From Acinetobacter sp. WCHA55 (GTDB lineage: Bacteria > Pseudomonadota > Gammaproteobacteria > Pseudomonadales > Moraxellaceae): a stretch of 64,000 nt of DNA. Under the pieces are notes generated by a model, which worked only from the letters and a program-made list of their open reading frames with translations, ran no database searches and had not been told where the DNA came from. The stretch lies in assembly GCF_002165305.2 (NCBI RefSeq), contig NZ_CP032286.1, positions 992,001 to 1,056,000 of the forward strand. The letters run 5' to 3'. Shown piece after piece: positions 17,714-27,244 of the stretch. The number at the start of each line of letters is the position of its first letter. The first letter of the stretch is position 1. The position numbers and the translations under genes are program-made.

Positions 17714-18430
17714 GATGTACCTCTATCTTATTCATAGAATAAAGCGAAGATTTACCCTAACCTAATTTTTCATATCCATGGATATTTTAAATATAACAGT
17801 AACATATTATGTATTAAAATTTACGAAGTATAAAAAATGTCATAATTTGTTTTTTATACCGTATTAAATAGATTTTATTTGGTTTTGGTTGTGGTTTATC
17901 CAGTGTTTTTTATTGAATTTCAGCATTATTATTATGCTTGAATTTTTTATAATTGCTTACAACTTTTGTTTTATTAGGAATATTTGGGTAAGCACATTGT
18001 CTGCACCGATGGCGATATTATCGCTAAATTTAACATGACTGATAATACAGATATTTAGCTAATATATACATTGACGCCAATTACAGCGACCTGATAACTT
18101 CCATTTGCACCAATCGATTAAACTACAATAGGTTAGGCCAGTTCTGACTATGCTTTTCAAGAAGAAGGACGTAACCAATCGCTAAAGTTAAGAACAGTGG
18201 TAAAGAAAATCAGTTTTGAGAAATGAATTTAGTGTTGTATTGCGACACTACCAATAAATCACTCAAAATGCATTGAACTAAGATGGAAAAGAACTCATAA
18301 GCTGAATGTGTGATTTACTTGATTTGATGCAGAGCTGTTATCTAGATTTAGCCTCACAGTATGATCTCTCATTTTTTAAAAATATCAATTGGCTTTTATT
18401 TGGACAGTTGTTTCGAAATGTCATAAGCCC
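17714..18430. other. Gene-free AT-rich stretch
   Basis: No open frame here looks real on either strand. Short coding-like fragments appear, such as minus-strand FSDNIAIGADNVLTQIF near 17980-18040 and plus-strand IDANYSDLITSICTNRLNYN near 18070-18130. Both are broken by stops. They may be remains of a lost surface-protein gene, but this is weak. Confidence 0.3.
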
Positions 18431-18459
18431 TTGTCTAGAGTGAAAAATGCTTTTATATT
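18431..18459 (+). promoter_or_regulatory. Sigma-70-like promoter without a gene
   Basis: TTGTCT (18431-18436), 17-base spacer, TATATT (18454-18459). Four of six and five of six bases match consensus. No coding frame follows before the terminator at 18578. Confidence 0.45.
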
Positions 18460-18465
18460 GTACTT

Positions 18466-18606
18466 ACAGTAGGTCGATAACTAAGACGCTACGATGTAGT
18501 TGGACGGATCAATGACAGCTCGTTGAGTTTGATACGAAATGTTCAAACAATAAATCAGCACTAGCCTTCCAACATAGAAAAGCTCGCAGAAATGCGAGCT
18601 TTTTTT
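18466..18606 (+). ncRNA. Candidate small RNA (promoter to intrinsic terminator)
   Basis: About 140 bases between a good promoter and a strong terminator, with no open frame of note. The terminator is AAAAGCTCGCA (18578-18588), loop GAAA, TGCGAGCTTTT (18593-18603) and T-run. No family match by eye. Confidence 0.4.
18578..18606 (+). terminator. Strong intrinsic terminator
   Basis: An 11-bp perfect stem with a GAAA tetraloop, followed by a T-run. It does not follow any recognised gene, which is why a non-coding transcript is proposed. Confidence 0.85.
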
Positions 18607-18797
18607 ATGTGAAAAAATATGAGTATGTATATCAGTTGTTAAGCATATTTGATTTAAGTTTATGATTTATGGTTATGATTTTGGAAATATTTATATAAAT
18701 TAACATTGCGATAAATTCTAACAACTCTAATGGCGGTGCTGGAAAAAACCTGTGCTATAAGATTAAGCAGAGCTAAAAAAAGAAAAGGAAAATGATC

Positions 18798-19016
18798 ATG
18801 ACACAGCTTGTAGATGTAAAGGTAAAGGACCAGTACAGTCAAACCTATAATGTGAAGGCTCAATTGAGGCAAGTCCCTGAAAACTCCGAAGCAGAACGTC
18901 TGGATCTGTTTAAACGAATTGAACATATCGTTGTTGATGGTGAAGTGATTCTACCTAGTATTGAATTGTTATTTGAAAGTCGACAAACAGAGAATATATA
19001 CCGAGTTGTTGATTAA
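18798..19016 (+). CDS. Hypothetical small acidic protein
   Basis: 72 residues (start ATG 18798, eight bases after AGGA; ATG 18792 is too close to that site). The product is soluble, without a signal peptide. Sequence features: VKVKDQYSQTYNVKAQLRQ, then AERLDLFKRIEHIVVDGE. The family is not recognised. A clear terminator follows, so it appears to be a single-gene unit. Confidence 0.65.
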   Translation: MTQLVDVKVKDQYSQTYNVKAQLRQVPENSEAERLDLFKRIEHIVVDGEVILPSIELLFESRQTENIYRVVD

Positions 19017-19027
19017 CTCTATTGAAG

Positions 19028-19055
19028 AAAGCTCATGTTTACATGGGCTTTTTTA
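19028..19055 (+). terminator. Terminator after the small acidic protein
   Basis: AAAGCTCATG, loop TTTA, CATGGGCTTT, then T-run. Confidence 0.8.
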
Positions 19056-19280
19056 TGGGAGATCTATGTGGGGCTAAGTTATACCATTGCAGAATATAAG
19101 GCATAATTTTTTTTGAACGATTATTTTGAATGTTATGAAATAAAGTCAGGATCACTTCCTATACTCATATTTATCAAGCAATTTGATGAATGGTTTGAAT
19201 ATCCATTGTGCCGACGTCTTAAATAGTTGATTAAAGACGTGAAGATTTATTACCTGAGTAAAATATAAAACAAGGGTTCT

Positions 19281-19913
19281 TTAAACTGCCTGCAAACGCA
19301 TCAGTGAATGATTAATCTGCTGTAAGTGTTGGTTAAGTGCTGTGGGTTCGATTCGACTCTCCTGTAAAGTCGTAATCCATTGCATTTGGCAGCGTTTTAG
19401 ACTGTGTAAGTCTTTCGCCGATTGAATTTGGAGAATGAGTTGTTTTGCCATTAATCCACAATAACGTTGTAATAAACTCATCATCAACTCACGAGTTTCT
19501 TCAAAATTGTACGCTTTGAATGCTGGTGCTGGTGCTGGTGCTGGTGCTGGTGCTGGTGCTGGTGCTGGTGCTGGTGCAGGAATAGTTGGTGTCGGAGTTT
19601 GCACTGTACTGGCTAAATTTATTGGATTGACTTTACTTTGACTATTTTCTTGTACAGATGTAGAGGATTGATGTTCCGATGGAGGCTGTATTGGGCTAGA
19701 GACGTGAGATGTTTGTGTGGAATGAATTAAGCCTAATTCAATTAATTGTTCGAGTATTTCAGGCGTTGCGATACGTTGTTTGAACTGGTCAGACAATTGT
19801 TCAAAATCTTCTGTACCAATTAAAACCAATAGTCGTCTTTGACGCGCATTTAGTGGGATATGACGTTGTTGTAAGGCATCCAAACCCAATGCTGTTTTTT
19901 GATAATGATTCAT
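19281..19913 (-). CDS. Hypothetical protein with an Ala-Pro repeat linker
   Basis: 210 residues. The N-terminal 70 residues look folded (NARQRRLLVLIGTEDFEQL, then a helical region). A Ser/Gln/Pro-rich linker includes about ten Ala-Pro pairs. A C-terminal helical domain starts with FEETRELMMSLLQRYCG and ends with LQQINHSLMRLQ. The function is unknown. The Ala-Pro tract is a rigid spacer encoded by a hexanucleotide repeat. The start ATG 19913 has no strong ribosome site. Confidence 0.7.
   Translation of the reverse strand: MNHYQKTALGLDALQQRHIPLNARQRRLLVLIGTEDFEQLSDQFKQRIATPEILEQLIELGLIHSTQTSHVSSPIQPPSEHQSSTSVQENSQSKVNPINLASTVQTPTPTIPAPAPAPAPAPAPAPAPAPAFKAYNFEETRELMMSLLQRYCGLMAKQLILQIQSAKDLHSLKRCQMQWITTLQESRIEPTALNQHLQQINHSLMRLQAV
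19521..19577. repeat. Hexanucleotide repeat (TGCTGG)n inside the coding region
   Basis: About nine and a half uninterrupted copies encode the Ala-Pro tract of the minus-strand gene. The unit is six bases, so copy-number change keeps the frame and alters only linker length. Confidence 0.9.
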
Positions 19914-20002
19914 ACCTTAATTTACTCCCCCGAAAAAATAAATTAAGGCTGAACATACAGGGTGAAAATTACAGCAATATTAAGAATTTATGACAATACA
20001 TT

Positions 20003-20707
20003 TTAGAGCGTTTTAATGCTCGCATTTTCTAAAGCTTTACGTAAGTATGGATCGAGTTCATCTTGACGCATTAACCACTGAATATAGTCAGCAGGGAGTT
20101 CGGCAATCGCTGTTCCACGATGCTTACCAAAATTAATGACACGTGGAATACGAGCATCTTCAGAGGTAGCAAATAATTGTTCCATACTGTTTATTTTTAA
20201 ATGATGCACCACATGCATTAGAATATTGGCTGTTAAAATAATATCCATATCGGCACGATGGGCCTTTTTAATCATTTCACGGGCTTTTTCACTGCCTTTT
20301 GAAATCATATAAATGAGTGCTGAAATATTGTGGGCTTCAGCATCAGGCCAAACCAAACGAGCAAGTGCCAGTGTACAAATTGCTTTAATATGAGACGTAT
20401 CGACACCACATTTTTCGATTGCACGAATATCATAGTCAATATTATGACCAATAATATATTGGGTCTCATCTGGTAGCTTGAATGTCGTGTAGTGGGGTTG
20501 GCCCACTAAATCTGACTCTAAAATATGGTGTACAGCCATAGCAGCAAAAGAAATCGGTTCATTGACCGTATAGAGCTGATCAAAGACTTGGCTTTTGTCT
20601 AGGCTTAATTTGCCATTTGCAATTTCAATCGGTGCGTATGCAATCTCAATGGGTTGACCATTTAGGGTATGGGTTTCTGTGTCGAGAATAATGGCTTGCA
20701 TGTGCAT
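20003..20707 (-). CDS. DnaQ-like 3'-5' exonuclease (exonuclease X-type) with DUF3820-like tail
   Basis: 234 residues. The exonuclease fold has ExoI IILDTETHT at the N-terminus with Asp and Glu, ExoII YIIGHNIDYDIRAIEKC, and the HRADMD region for ExoIII. The C-terminal INFGKHRGTAIAELPADYIQWL matches the 'quick-growth' DUF3820 motif often fused to such exonucleases. It probably trims DNA ends in repair. ATG 20701 two codons in is an equally good start. Confidence 0.85.
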   Translation of the reverse strand: MHMQAIILDTETHTLNGQPIEIAYAPIEIANGKLSLDKSQVFDQLYTVNEPISFAAMAVHHILESDLVGQPHYTTFKLPDETQYIIGHNIDYDIRAIEKCGVDTSHIKAICTLALARLVWPDAEAHNISALIYMISKGSEKAREMIKKAHRADMDIILTANILMHVVHHLKINSMEQLFATSEDARIPRVINFGKHRGTAIAELPADYIQWLMRQDELDPYLRKALENASIKTL

Positions 20708-21191
20708 ATCCGAAAATTAAAAGCTGAATAAATTTATCATTTTCAAGAGTATCAAGACAGCCCACGACAGCTGGATTTGTGGTTTATTCGCTTATTTTGT
20801 GGGGAGATGTTATTTAAATCATCTAGTGAACCCAGGTGATTAGAGCTCAGGCTTTATTGAGCAAGGGAAAAGTCAGGACTGGATTGATCTATTTATTTAG
20901 GCAGGTTGAAAGGAAGATGATTGCTTAAAATTAAAATAATTCTTTTGGAATCCGGCTCAAACAACGATTAAAGAGTGTTCGGCGCCTGCATTTAGCTGTA
21001 CGCAAGATTTATTTTAAACTTCAAATTACTAGTTTTTATAACAATGGTAGGTATGCATTTGCAGACAATGTTCACTTTGTATCATTCTCGTAAATGGTCT
21101 TGCCACACGTCATTTTGAGGCGTAAATCATTAATGTATTCAAGTGATTTGAATCGTTACAACAAGAAAAAATGTTATTAAGGAATTTTAAG
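20708..21191. other. Intergenic region, about 480 bases
   Basis: No convincing open frame. A small hairpin GCTCA...TGAGC lies near 20846-20862. The last bases hold the GGA-containing ribosome site of the lipoprotein gene. Nothing else is supported. Confidence 0.3.
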
Positions 21192-22427
21192 ATGAAAAAA
21201 CATATATTGGCCGTGTTCGTCAGTAGTTCTGTGCTTGTTTTAACAGCCTGTGGAGGAGGGGATGGCGGTTCAACTTCTGTTGGTGTAGATGATGGGATTC
21301 CAAAAAACAATATTGTTAATCCAGTCGTAACTACGCCAACAGCTTATACAGCTACAGATATGTCGGCTACGGCTGGTGAAAGCGTAGTCATGACTTATAA
21401 GATGTTAGGTGTCCATAATCGGGAAGTACAAACGACAGCTTTGGTTTTTACTCCTAAAACTCCAGTTCCTGCCAAAGGTTGGCCAATTGTAGTTTGGGCA
21501 CATGGTACTACTGGTGTTGCTGATGCCTGTGCACCAAGCCGTAGTTCATTAAATCCTTATATCAAAGCGATGATAGATGGCTTCTTAGCGTCTGGTTATG
21601 TGGTTGTTGCTCCTGATTACGAAGGCTTGGGTGAGCCTACAGCTGATCAATTACATCCATTCTTAAATGTCAAAAGTGAGGCCTTTTCAATTACGGATGC
21701 AGTGGTTGCTACGCGTAACTATTTAGGCGCTAAAGTATCTAATCAATGGATGACGGTTGGCCACTCACAAGGTGGGCATGCGGCACTGGGCGCTGCACAA
21801 TATCAGTCTAGAGCTCAATTGGACTATAAAGGTACAGTCGCTGTTGCACCTGCTTCGAATTTATCTTTTATTTTAACAGCAGGGGAAATGCAAGCAGCAG
21901 CCCAGCCTGATGTAAACGATAAGATTGAAACGCTTGCATCTTTAGATACCTTTACCGCATTAATTACAGCAGGTTTACGTAATCAGAATCCAAATTTACA
22001 GTATTTCCAAGTGTTTAAAACACCCACGAATCAAATTGCAGAGAATGCTGAATCAGATTGTTATACTGTTTTAGGGAATAAATTTGGCTTGGCAATGGGG
22101 CAATATGCCCTCTTAAATAATAATTCTATTAATGGTTATCCTAGGACTCAACCTGATTTTATGACCAGTATTCCTACAGTCAAAGATTTTCTAGCCAATG
22201 GTTCTCAGCCTTTAAAAACTAAAATCAGCACGCCTATCATTATTTATCAAGGTGCGGCAGATGCTACAGTTCCAATTCAGGCAACAGATCTTTTATTGAG
22301 TACAGAGGCTGCTAAAAACTCACCAATTACCTATATAACAGAGGCAACATGGGATCATGGTTCAGCTTATGTGTTAAATATTCCTAATATTCTGACCGAT
22401 GTCAAAACTCTCATGCCAATTCAATAA
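21192..22427 (+). CDS. Lipoprotein alpha/beta hydrolase (secretory lipase-like)
   Basis: 411 residues. Signal peptide with lipobox LTAC, then a glycine-rich stretch, so it is a membrane-anchored lipoprotein. The hydrolase part has IVVWAHGTTG (oxyanion region), nucleophile elbow GHSQGGHAAL, and late acid and His residues in IYQGAADATVP and WDHGSAY. It is most like secretory lipases and esterases; the substrate is unknown. ATG 21192 is chosen because it starts the signal peptide and has GGA upstream. Confidence 0.85.
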   Translation: MKKHILAVFVSSSVLVLTACGGGDGGSTSVGVDDGIPKNNIVNPVVTTPTAYTATDMSATAGESVVMTYKMLGVHNREVQTTALVFTPKTPVPAKGWPIVVWAHGTTGVADACAPSRSSLNPYIKAMIDGFLASGYVVVAPDYEGLGEPTADQLHPFLNVKSEAFSITDAVVATRNYLGAKVSNQWMTVGHSQGGHAALGAAQYQSRAQLDYKGTVAVAPASNLSFILTAGEMQAAAQPDVNDKIETLASLDTFTALITAGLRNQNPNLQYFQVFKTPTNQIAENAESDCYTVLGNKFGLAMGQYALLNNNSINGYPRTQPDFMTSIPTVKDFLANGSQPLKTKISTPIIIYQGAADATVPIQATDLLLSTEAAKNSPITYITEATWDHGSAYVLNIPNILTDVKTLMPIQ

Positions 22428-22440
22428 TTTGCTTTGACCC

Positions 22441-22478
22441 AAATCGCTCATGTGGTTTTACTGCATGGGCGATTTTTA
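22441..22478 (+). terminator. Terminator after the lipoprotein hydrolase
   Basis: AAATCGCTCATG pairs with CATGGGCGATTT, then TTATTT. Confidence 0.75.
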
Positions 22479-22582
22479 TTTCAAACAGCGTAAAGTTCGT
22501 TCTCGAAATTTATAAACTTCATGCTACAATACGCGCCAATCTTAGCACGGCTTAAAAGCCCTAATTTCATAGGACCTCGCTA

Positions 22583-23836
22583 ATGTTTGCCAATATCTCA
22601 ATTGCTGAATTTGATCCAGAAATCGCGCAAGCAATCACAAATGAAGATGCTCGCCAAGAAGCGCACATTGAACTGATTGCTTCTGAAAACTATTGCTCTC
22701 CAGCAGTAATGGAAGCGCAAGGTTCAAAACTTACAAACAAATATGCTGAAGGCTACCCAGGCAAACGCTACTACGGCGGTTGTGAATATGTAGACGTGAT
22801 TGAACAATTAGCGATTGACCGTGCTAAAGAGCTTTTCGGTGCAGATTACGCAAACGTTCAACCACATGCGGGTTCACAAGCAAACTCTGCTGTTTACTTA
22901 GCCCTTCTTAACCCAGGCGACACTGTTTTGGGTATGAGCTTGGCTCATGGCGGTCACTTGACTCACGGCGCAAAAGTGAGTTTCTCTGGCAAAACATATA
23001 ACGCAATTCAGTACGGTTTAAACCCTGAAACTGGCGAGATCGACTACGAAGAAGTTGAACGTTTAGCAATTGAGCATAAGCCACGTATGATCGTTGCTGG
23101 TTTCTCTGCTTATAGCCAAATTGTAGACTGGCAGCGTTTCCGTGACATCGCGGATAAAGTTGGCGCTTACCTATTTGTAGATATGGCTCACGTTGCTGGT
23201 CTAGTTGCTGCTGGTGTTTACCCAAGCCCAGTTCAGATTGCTGACGTAACAACAACAACTACTCACAAAACACTTCGTGGCCCACGTTCAGGTTTAATCC
23301 TTGCGAAAGCAAACGAAGAAATCGAGAAAAAATTACAATCTGCTGTATTCCCTGGTAACCAAGGTGGTCCTTTGGTTCATGCTGTAGCGGCTAAAGCAAT
23401 TTGCTTTAAAGAAGCAATGGCTCCTGAATATAAAGTTTACCAACAACAAGTGGTGAAGAACGCTCAAGCTATGGCTGAAGTTCTCATTGCTCGTGGTTAT
23501 GACATCGTTTCTGGCGGTACAGAAAACCATTTGTTCTTGTTATCTCTTATTAAGCAAGATGTAACAGGTAAAGAAGCAGATGCATGGTTAGGTGCAGCTC
23601 ACATTACTGTGAACAAAAACTCTGTACCAAATGACCCACGTTCACCATTTGTGACTTCAGGTATCCGTATCGGTACACCTGCTGTGACGACTCGTGGTTT
23701 TGGTGAGGCTGAAGTTCGTGAACTTGCTGGTTGGATCGCAGACATCCTAGACAGCAAAGGTGACGAAGCTGTAATTAACGCTGTTAAAGCGAAAGTTGAA
23801 ACGGTTTGCGCGAAATTCCCAGTTTACGCGAACTAA
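22583..23836 (+). CDS. glyA: Serine hydroxymethyltransferase
   Basis: 417 residues, normal length. It interconverts serine and glycine with tetrahydrofolate, supplying one-carbon units. Motifs: [32 protein letters not shown] and the PLP lysine at 229 in [15 protein letters not shown]. The codon use is rich in preferred codons, fitting high expression. A promoter-like TACAAT is near 22527, and a strong terminator follows. Confidence 0.98.
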   Translation: MFANISIAEFDPEIAQAITNEDARQEAHIELIASENYCSPAVMEAQGSKLTNKYAEGYPGKRYYGGCEYVDVIEQLAIDRAKELFGADYANVQPHAGSQANSAVYLALLNPGDTVLGMSLAHGGHLTHGAKVSFSGKTYNAIQYGLNPETGEIDYEEVERLAIEHKPRMIVAGFSAYSQIVDWQRFRDIADKVGAYLFVDMAHVAGLVAAGVYPSPVQIADVTTTTTHKTLRGPRSGLILAKANEEIEKKLQSAVFPGNQGGPLVHAVAAKAICFKEAMAPEYKVYQQQVVKNAQAMAEVLIARGYDIVSGGTENHLFLLSLIKQDVTGKEADAWLGAAHITVNKNSVPNDPRSPFVTSGIRIGTPAVTTRGFGEAEVRELAGWIADILDSKGDEAVINAVKAKVETVCAKFPVYAN

Positions 23837-23848
23837 GTTTGACTTGAG

Positions 23849-23876
23849 AAAGCCCCCTCAAGGGGGCTTTTTTTAT
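23849..23876 (+). terminator. glyA terminator
   Basis: AAAGCCCCC, loop TCAA, GGGGGCTTT, T-run. Very strong GC stem. Confidence 0.92.
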
Positions 23877-24005
23877 GGCATTAAAAATTCAAAATCAGTT
23901 GAAATGTAATTTAGACTGCATTTCTGATATAACAGAAGTTATAGTCTAATAAATTATTTTTAATAAGAATTTTATTCATATCGTATTCAAATAGGGATGC
24001 AGCAC

Positions 24006-24410
24006 ATGGCAAATCCAGCAATTATTATTTCTGAGCAGGATCTTCATCGTTTAGAAACGATGCTAGAGCATCAGCCTAAACTTACACCGACTATGCAGTT
24101 GCTTGAAGAAGAATTGGCCCGTGCCGATGTTGTTGCGCCACAAGATATGCCTGCCAATGTGGTAACGATGAATGCAAAAGTTTTACTGACCATTGCACCA
24201 TCTACAGAAGCATCTGAAATTACCTTGGTTTATCCGCATGACTTTAAAGGGGAGAAAGGGCAGGTCAATGTGGTTGCTCCAATTGGCGCAGCAATTCTGG
24301 GCTTAGCTGAAGGTCAAGAAATTGAATGGCCACAGCCAGACGGTCAAATGATGAAAGTCAAAATTGAAAAAGTGCTTTATCAACCTGAGCGTGAAGGTGA
24401 TTATTTATAA
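24006..24410 (+). CDS. rnk: Nucleoside diphosphate kinase regulator (Rnk), GreA/B-like
   Basis: 134 residues. The Rnk coiled-coil start IIISEQDLHRLETMLEH is followed by a GreA/GreB C-terminal FKBP-like domain (YPHDFKGEKGQVNVVAPIGAAILGL, QEIEWPQPDGQ). Rnk binds RNA polymerase and influences nucleotide metabolism. ATG 24006 is chosen with AGGG nine bases upstream; ATG 23997 lies too close. A terminator follows directly. Confidence 0.88.
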   Translation: MANPAIIISEQDLHRLETMLEHQPKLTPTMQLLEEELARADVVAPQDMPANVVTMNAKVLLTIAPSTEASEITLVYPHDFKGEKGQVNVVAPIGAAILGLAEGQEIEWPQPDGQMMKVKIEKVLYQPEREGDYL

Positions 24411-24429
24411 TATCGAAATACTCAATTTT

Positions 24430-24456
24430 AAAGCCATGTTGATCATGGCTTTTTTA
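24430..24456 (+). terminator. rnk terminator overlapping the end of the next gene
   Basis: AAAGCCATG, five-base loop, CATGGCTTT and T-run. The minus-strand gene's stop codon (24443-24445) lies in the loop and stem. Confidence 0.85.
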
Positions 24457-25108
24457 TGACGTTGAATATGTGCTTTCTATAATGAAAGACAGTAATGAAA
24501 AAGAAAACAAAAAAGTAGAGTGCTGATTGATTTCGATTTTTTATTTCATCTAGATAGAGTTGGTTATATTTTTGATAGGCTTGTTCATAGCCGAAAATCA
24601 TTTTTCCATTCACATGTAGTGCATACAAAATATCATGAGGGGTCTTTAGATAAGTGATGGATTGACCTCTCCAAGCAGGAATATCTAAAGTTAACCGCAT
24701 TGCATCGAATAGCCATTGGCACGTATGAAAATAGCGAATAGGTAAATTCATTTTTTTCATTGGATTTTTCGGGCCAGTGTAGGAGGTGGTCTTAAAAGGT
24801 GAGTCTAGCCAACGATCACACCAAACCGTTTGAATTCGGCCCTGATTCTGGCTAAAGAAACCGACCAAAAATTGCGCTTTCCCCAAGCTGTGTGAATTAT
24901 AGGGTGCTAGATTTTTTTGATAAAGTTGAATAGCTGTTTCATTGCCTAGCAGTGTGCCACTCACTTGTTGCAATTGGCTCGGATCATGCTCTAAAAATGT
25001 TTCGTGGATGTGTTTTGCTTTATAGTGCGCACCAATACCAATAAATAAGGTTAATGCAATGCAGAAGCCTAAACTATAACGAATGACGTGCTGAAGACGA
25101 ATGATCAT
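24443..25108 (-). CDS. Hypothetical membrane-anchored protein
   Basis: 221 residues. One N-terminal membrane span (YSLGFCIALTLFIGIGA) and one near the C-terminus (SALYFFVFFFITVF), with about 160 residues of likely periplasmic domain between. That domain has two Cys residues (WCDRWLD, HTCQWLF). No family recognised. It stands alone between convergent rnk and the divergent TelA operon. Confidence 0.7.
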   Translation of the reverse strand: MIIRLQHVIRYSLGFCIALTLFIGIGAHYKAKHIHETFLEHDPSQLQQVSGTLLGNETAIQLYQKNLAPYNSHSLGKAQFLVGFFSQNQGRIQTVWCDRWLDSPFKTTSYTGPKNPMKKMNLPIRYFHTCQWLFDAMRLTLDIPAWRGQSITYLKTPHDILYALHVNGKMIFGYEQAYQKYNQLYLDEIKNRNQSALYFFVFFFITVFHYRKHIFNVIKKP

Positions 25109-25269
25109 AATTTTAAATAGATATCATTTTATTGGAAGCAGAAGTAATGATTAGCCAGATCAAGATAAAAGGTTTTCACAGCGTTTTTGCAAAAATCTAC
25201 ATGTTATTTAATATAAAAGCTGTACTATAAAAATGATTTTATTCAATTTCTTTATTGGGTTAAAACACT

Positions 25270-26058
25270 ATGGCACAAATTGACGTTCTTGTTCCTTTAA
25301 GGGATATACCTGTCAATTCAGATGAACTTTTAAGTATCCAGCGTAATGATTTGGTTCCATTGCTGAACGATCAATATCGTCTCAATCATTATGCAGATAG
25401 TGTCATTCAAGCACAGTCTGTGCTACTTAACGGGATAGACCCGCAGCTAACCTTGCAGCTGAGTCAAACCATTGAGCAACTGATCCAGTCACTGGCTGAC
25501 TCAAAAAAATACCTGAAAAAGCGAAAATTTAATGGGCTGCAAAAGTGGCTGGGAATTGATATTGAATATGGTTCGACTCAAGTTGAATACTATAAAAAAC
25601 TGGATCAATTACTGGATCAAGCCAATCATCTCAGTCAAAAATTACAAATCGAAATTCAAAAATCGCAAGCACGTTATCAGCAGCTTACTGGTTTACGTGA
25701 GCAAATGGCTAAATATATATCTGCGGCTGAAGCATTTTTAATGGAATATCCTAAATTTGTGAAGAATGCACATCCTTTAGATAATTTTGCAGAACGTTTG
25801 TCCAAGAAAATAAACAGCTTGCAAACTTTGCAAAGCAGTAATGATATTGCGATTACGCAAATGCAGTTGTCACAGCAGCTTTCATTGAGTTTGTTAGACC
25901 GATATAAAGAGGCACAGCAGGTTTTGATCCCAGCATGGCAATATCATGTCAAACAATCCCAGCAATCAAGCTCGACAAGTGAACTGGAAAAGCTCGATAA
26001 TAGCCGTGAAAAATTGATTCATACCTTAAAAAAATCACTACAGAAACCAACACTTTAA
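25270..26058 (+). CDS. Divergent TelA-like coiled-coil protein
   Basis: 262 residues, nearly all helical and coiled-coil, soluble. It looks like a short paralogue of the TelA protein encoded next. GLREQMAKYISAAEAF parallels the TelA block QLGVYIAAGKL, and LLDRYKEAQQVLIPAWQYHV parallels LVDKFYAIKNITLPAWKNQI. It starts at ATG 25270 with no strong ribosome site. The next gene starts 20 bases after the stop, so the three genes likely form one operon. TelA proteins are linked to tellurite and other stress resistance, by unknown mechanism. Confidence 0.7.
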   Translation: MAQIDVLVPLRDIPVNSDELLSIQRNDLVPLLNDQYRLNHYADSVIQAQSVLLNGIDPQLTLQLSQTIEQLIQSLADSKKYLKKRKFNGLQKWLGIDIEYGSTQVEYYKKLDQLLDQANHLSQKLQIEIQKSQARYQQLTGLREQMAKYISAAEAFLMEYPKFVKNAHPLDNFAERLSKKINSLQTLQSSNDIAITQMQLSQQLSLSLLDRYKEAQQVLIPAWQYHVKQSQQSSSTSELEKLDNSREKLIHTLKKSLQKPTL

Positions 26059-26077
26059 GAAATAGATTAGGTGAATT

Positions 26078-27211
26078 ATGACCAACTCAGAACAAAACAG
26101 TCTTGTGGTAGAGCCAACCACCGAAGTGATTGAACATAAGTTTCAACAGTTAAATTTGCAAGAAATTGGCTTGCAACAAGATGACTTCAATGCAGTTTTG
26201 GCAGCGCGGAAAGAGTTGGCAGAAATCAACCATAACGCCGTGGCGGAGTATGGTAAAAATATTGCGACACAAACCTCAGGATATACTGATGAGTTGTTAA
26301 ATCTGGTTCAAAATAAAGACTTGGATGAAACTGGGCAAAAGCTGAATCAGGTAGTACAAGTTGCACAACAGCTCAATACCTCAAGTATTTTAAATAAAAA
26401 GAAAAATTCAGGTTTCTTCGGTGGCTTGATGAGCAAAATTAAAGGCGCAAAGAATAATATTGATATGCACTTTAATACCACTAAAGAACAGATTGATACT
26501 TTGGTGAAAGAAATTGAAAAATCGCAGTCTGGTTTAAAAGCACGTGTTGATACGCTAGATCGGATGTTTCATGGTGTACAAAGTGAATATAAACAGCTCG
26601 GTGTGTATATCGCAGCGGGTAAGTTGAAACAGGATGAAATTCAGCAGGAAATCTCAACACTGACTGCACAGGCGCAAGACCAAACCACGACGCAGAGAGT
26701 TTACGATCTCAATCATTTAGCCAATAATCTGGAAAAACGTGTGAGTGATTTGCAGGTTTTACAACAATCAGCCATGCAAACATTGCCGATGATTCGTATT
26801 ATCCAGTCTAATAATTTGATGTTGGTCGATAAGTTTTATGCAATTAAAAACATCACATTGCCTGCATGGAAAAATCAAATTAGTTTGGCGATTTCTTTAA
26901 ATGAGCAGAAGAACAGTGTGCAGTTGGCCAATACCATTGACGATGCGACCAATGATTTATTAAAGCGCAATGCCGATTTGTTACATCAAAACTCAGTAGA
27001 TACAGCAAAAGCCAATCAACGTTCGGTGATTGATATTGAGACGCTTGAACATGTACAAAACACCCTCATTAAAACAGTAAATGATGTGATTCAAATACAA
27101 AAAGAAGGGATGCAGAAACGTGCTGAAGCAACCACACGTTTGCGTAGTTTGCAGGACAATTTGAATCAATTGGTTATAGACTCGAGTTCTAATCGTACGA
27201 CACCATCTTAA
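26078..27211 (+). CDS. TelA-family toxic anion resistance protein
   Basis: 377 residues, the usual TelA length. The N-terminal segment has a Gly/Lys-rich insert (SGFFGGLMSKIKGAKNNI), then long helices ending in the family core LPMIRIIQSNNLMLVDKFY, TLPAWKNQISLAI and IDIETLEHVQNTLIKTVND. TelA members are named for tellurite resistance and also contribute to envelope and antibiotic stress resistance. AGGTG lies seven bases before the ATG. It is the middle gene of the three-gene unit. Confidence 0.9.
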   Translation: MTNSEQNSLVVEPTTEVIEHKFQQLNLQEIGLQQDDFNAVLAARKELAEINHNAVAEYGKNIATQTSGYTDELLNLVQNKDLDETGQKLNQVVQVAQQLNTSSILNKKKNSGFFGGLMSKIKGAKNNIDMHFNTTKEQIDTLVKEIEKSQSGLKARVDTLDRMFHGVQSEYKQLGVYIAAGKLKQDEIQQEISTLTAQAQDQTTTQRVYDLNHLANNLEKRVSDLQVLQQSAMQTLPMIRIIQSNNLMLVDKFYAIKNITLPAWKNQISLAISLNEQKNSVQLANTIDDATNDLLKRNADLLHQNSVDTAKANQRSVIDIETLEHVQNTLIKTVNDVIQIQKEGMQKRAEATTRLRSLQDNLNQLVIDSSSNRTTPS

Positions 27212-27244
27212 TGCTAAGTTGGGTGGTCGATAGAGGAGAAATGT

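Noticed and set aside
19521..19577. Repeat array as CRISPR
   Set aside because: It is a six-base tandem repeat without spacers and lies in frame inside a gene. No CRISPR-like repeat-spacer pattern was found anywhere in the window.
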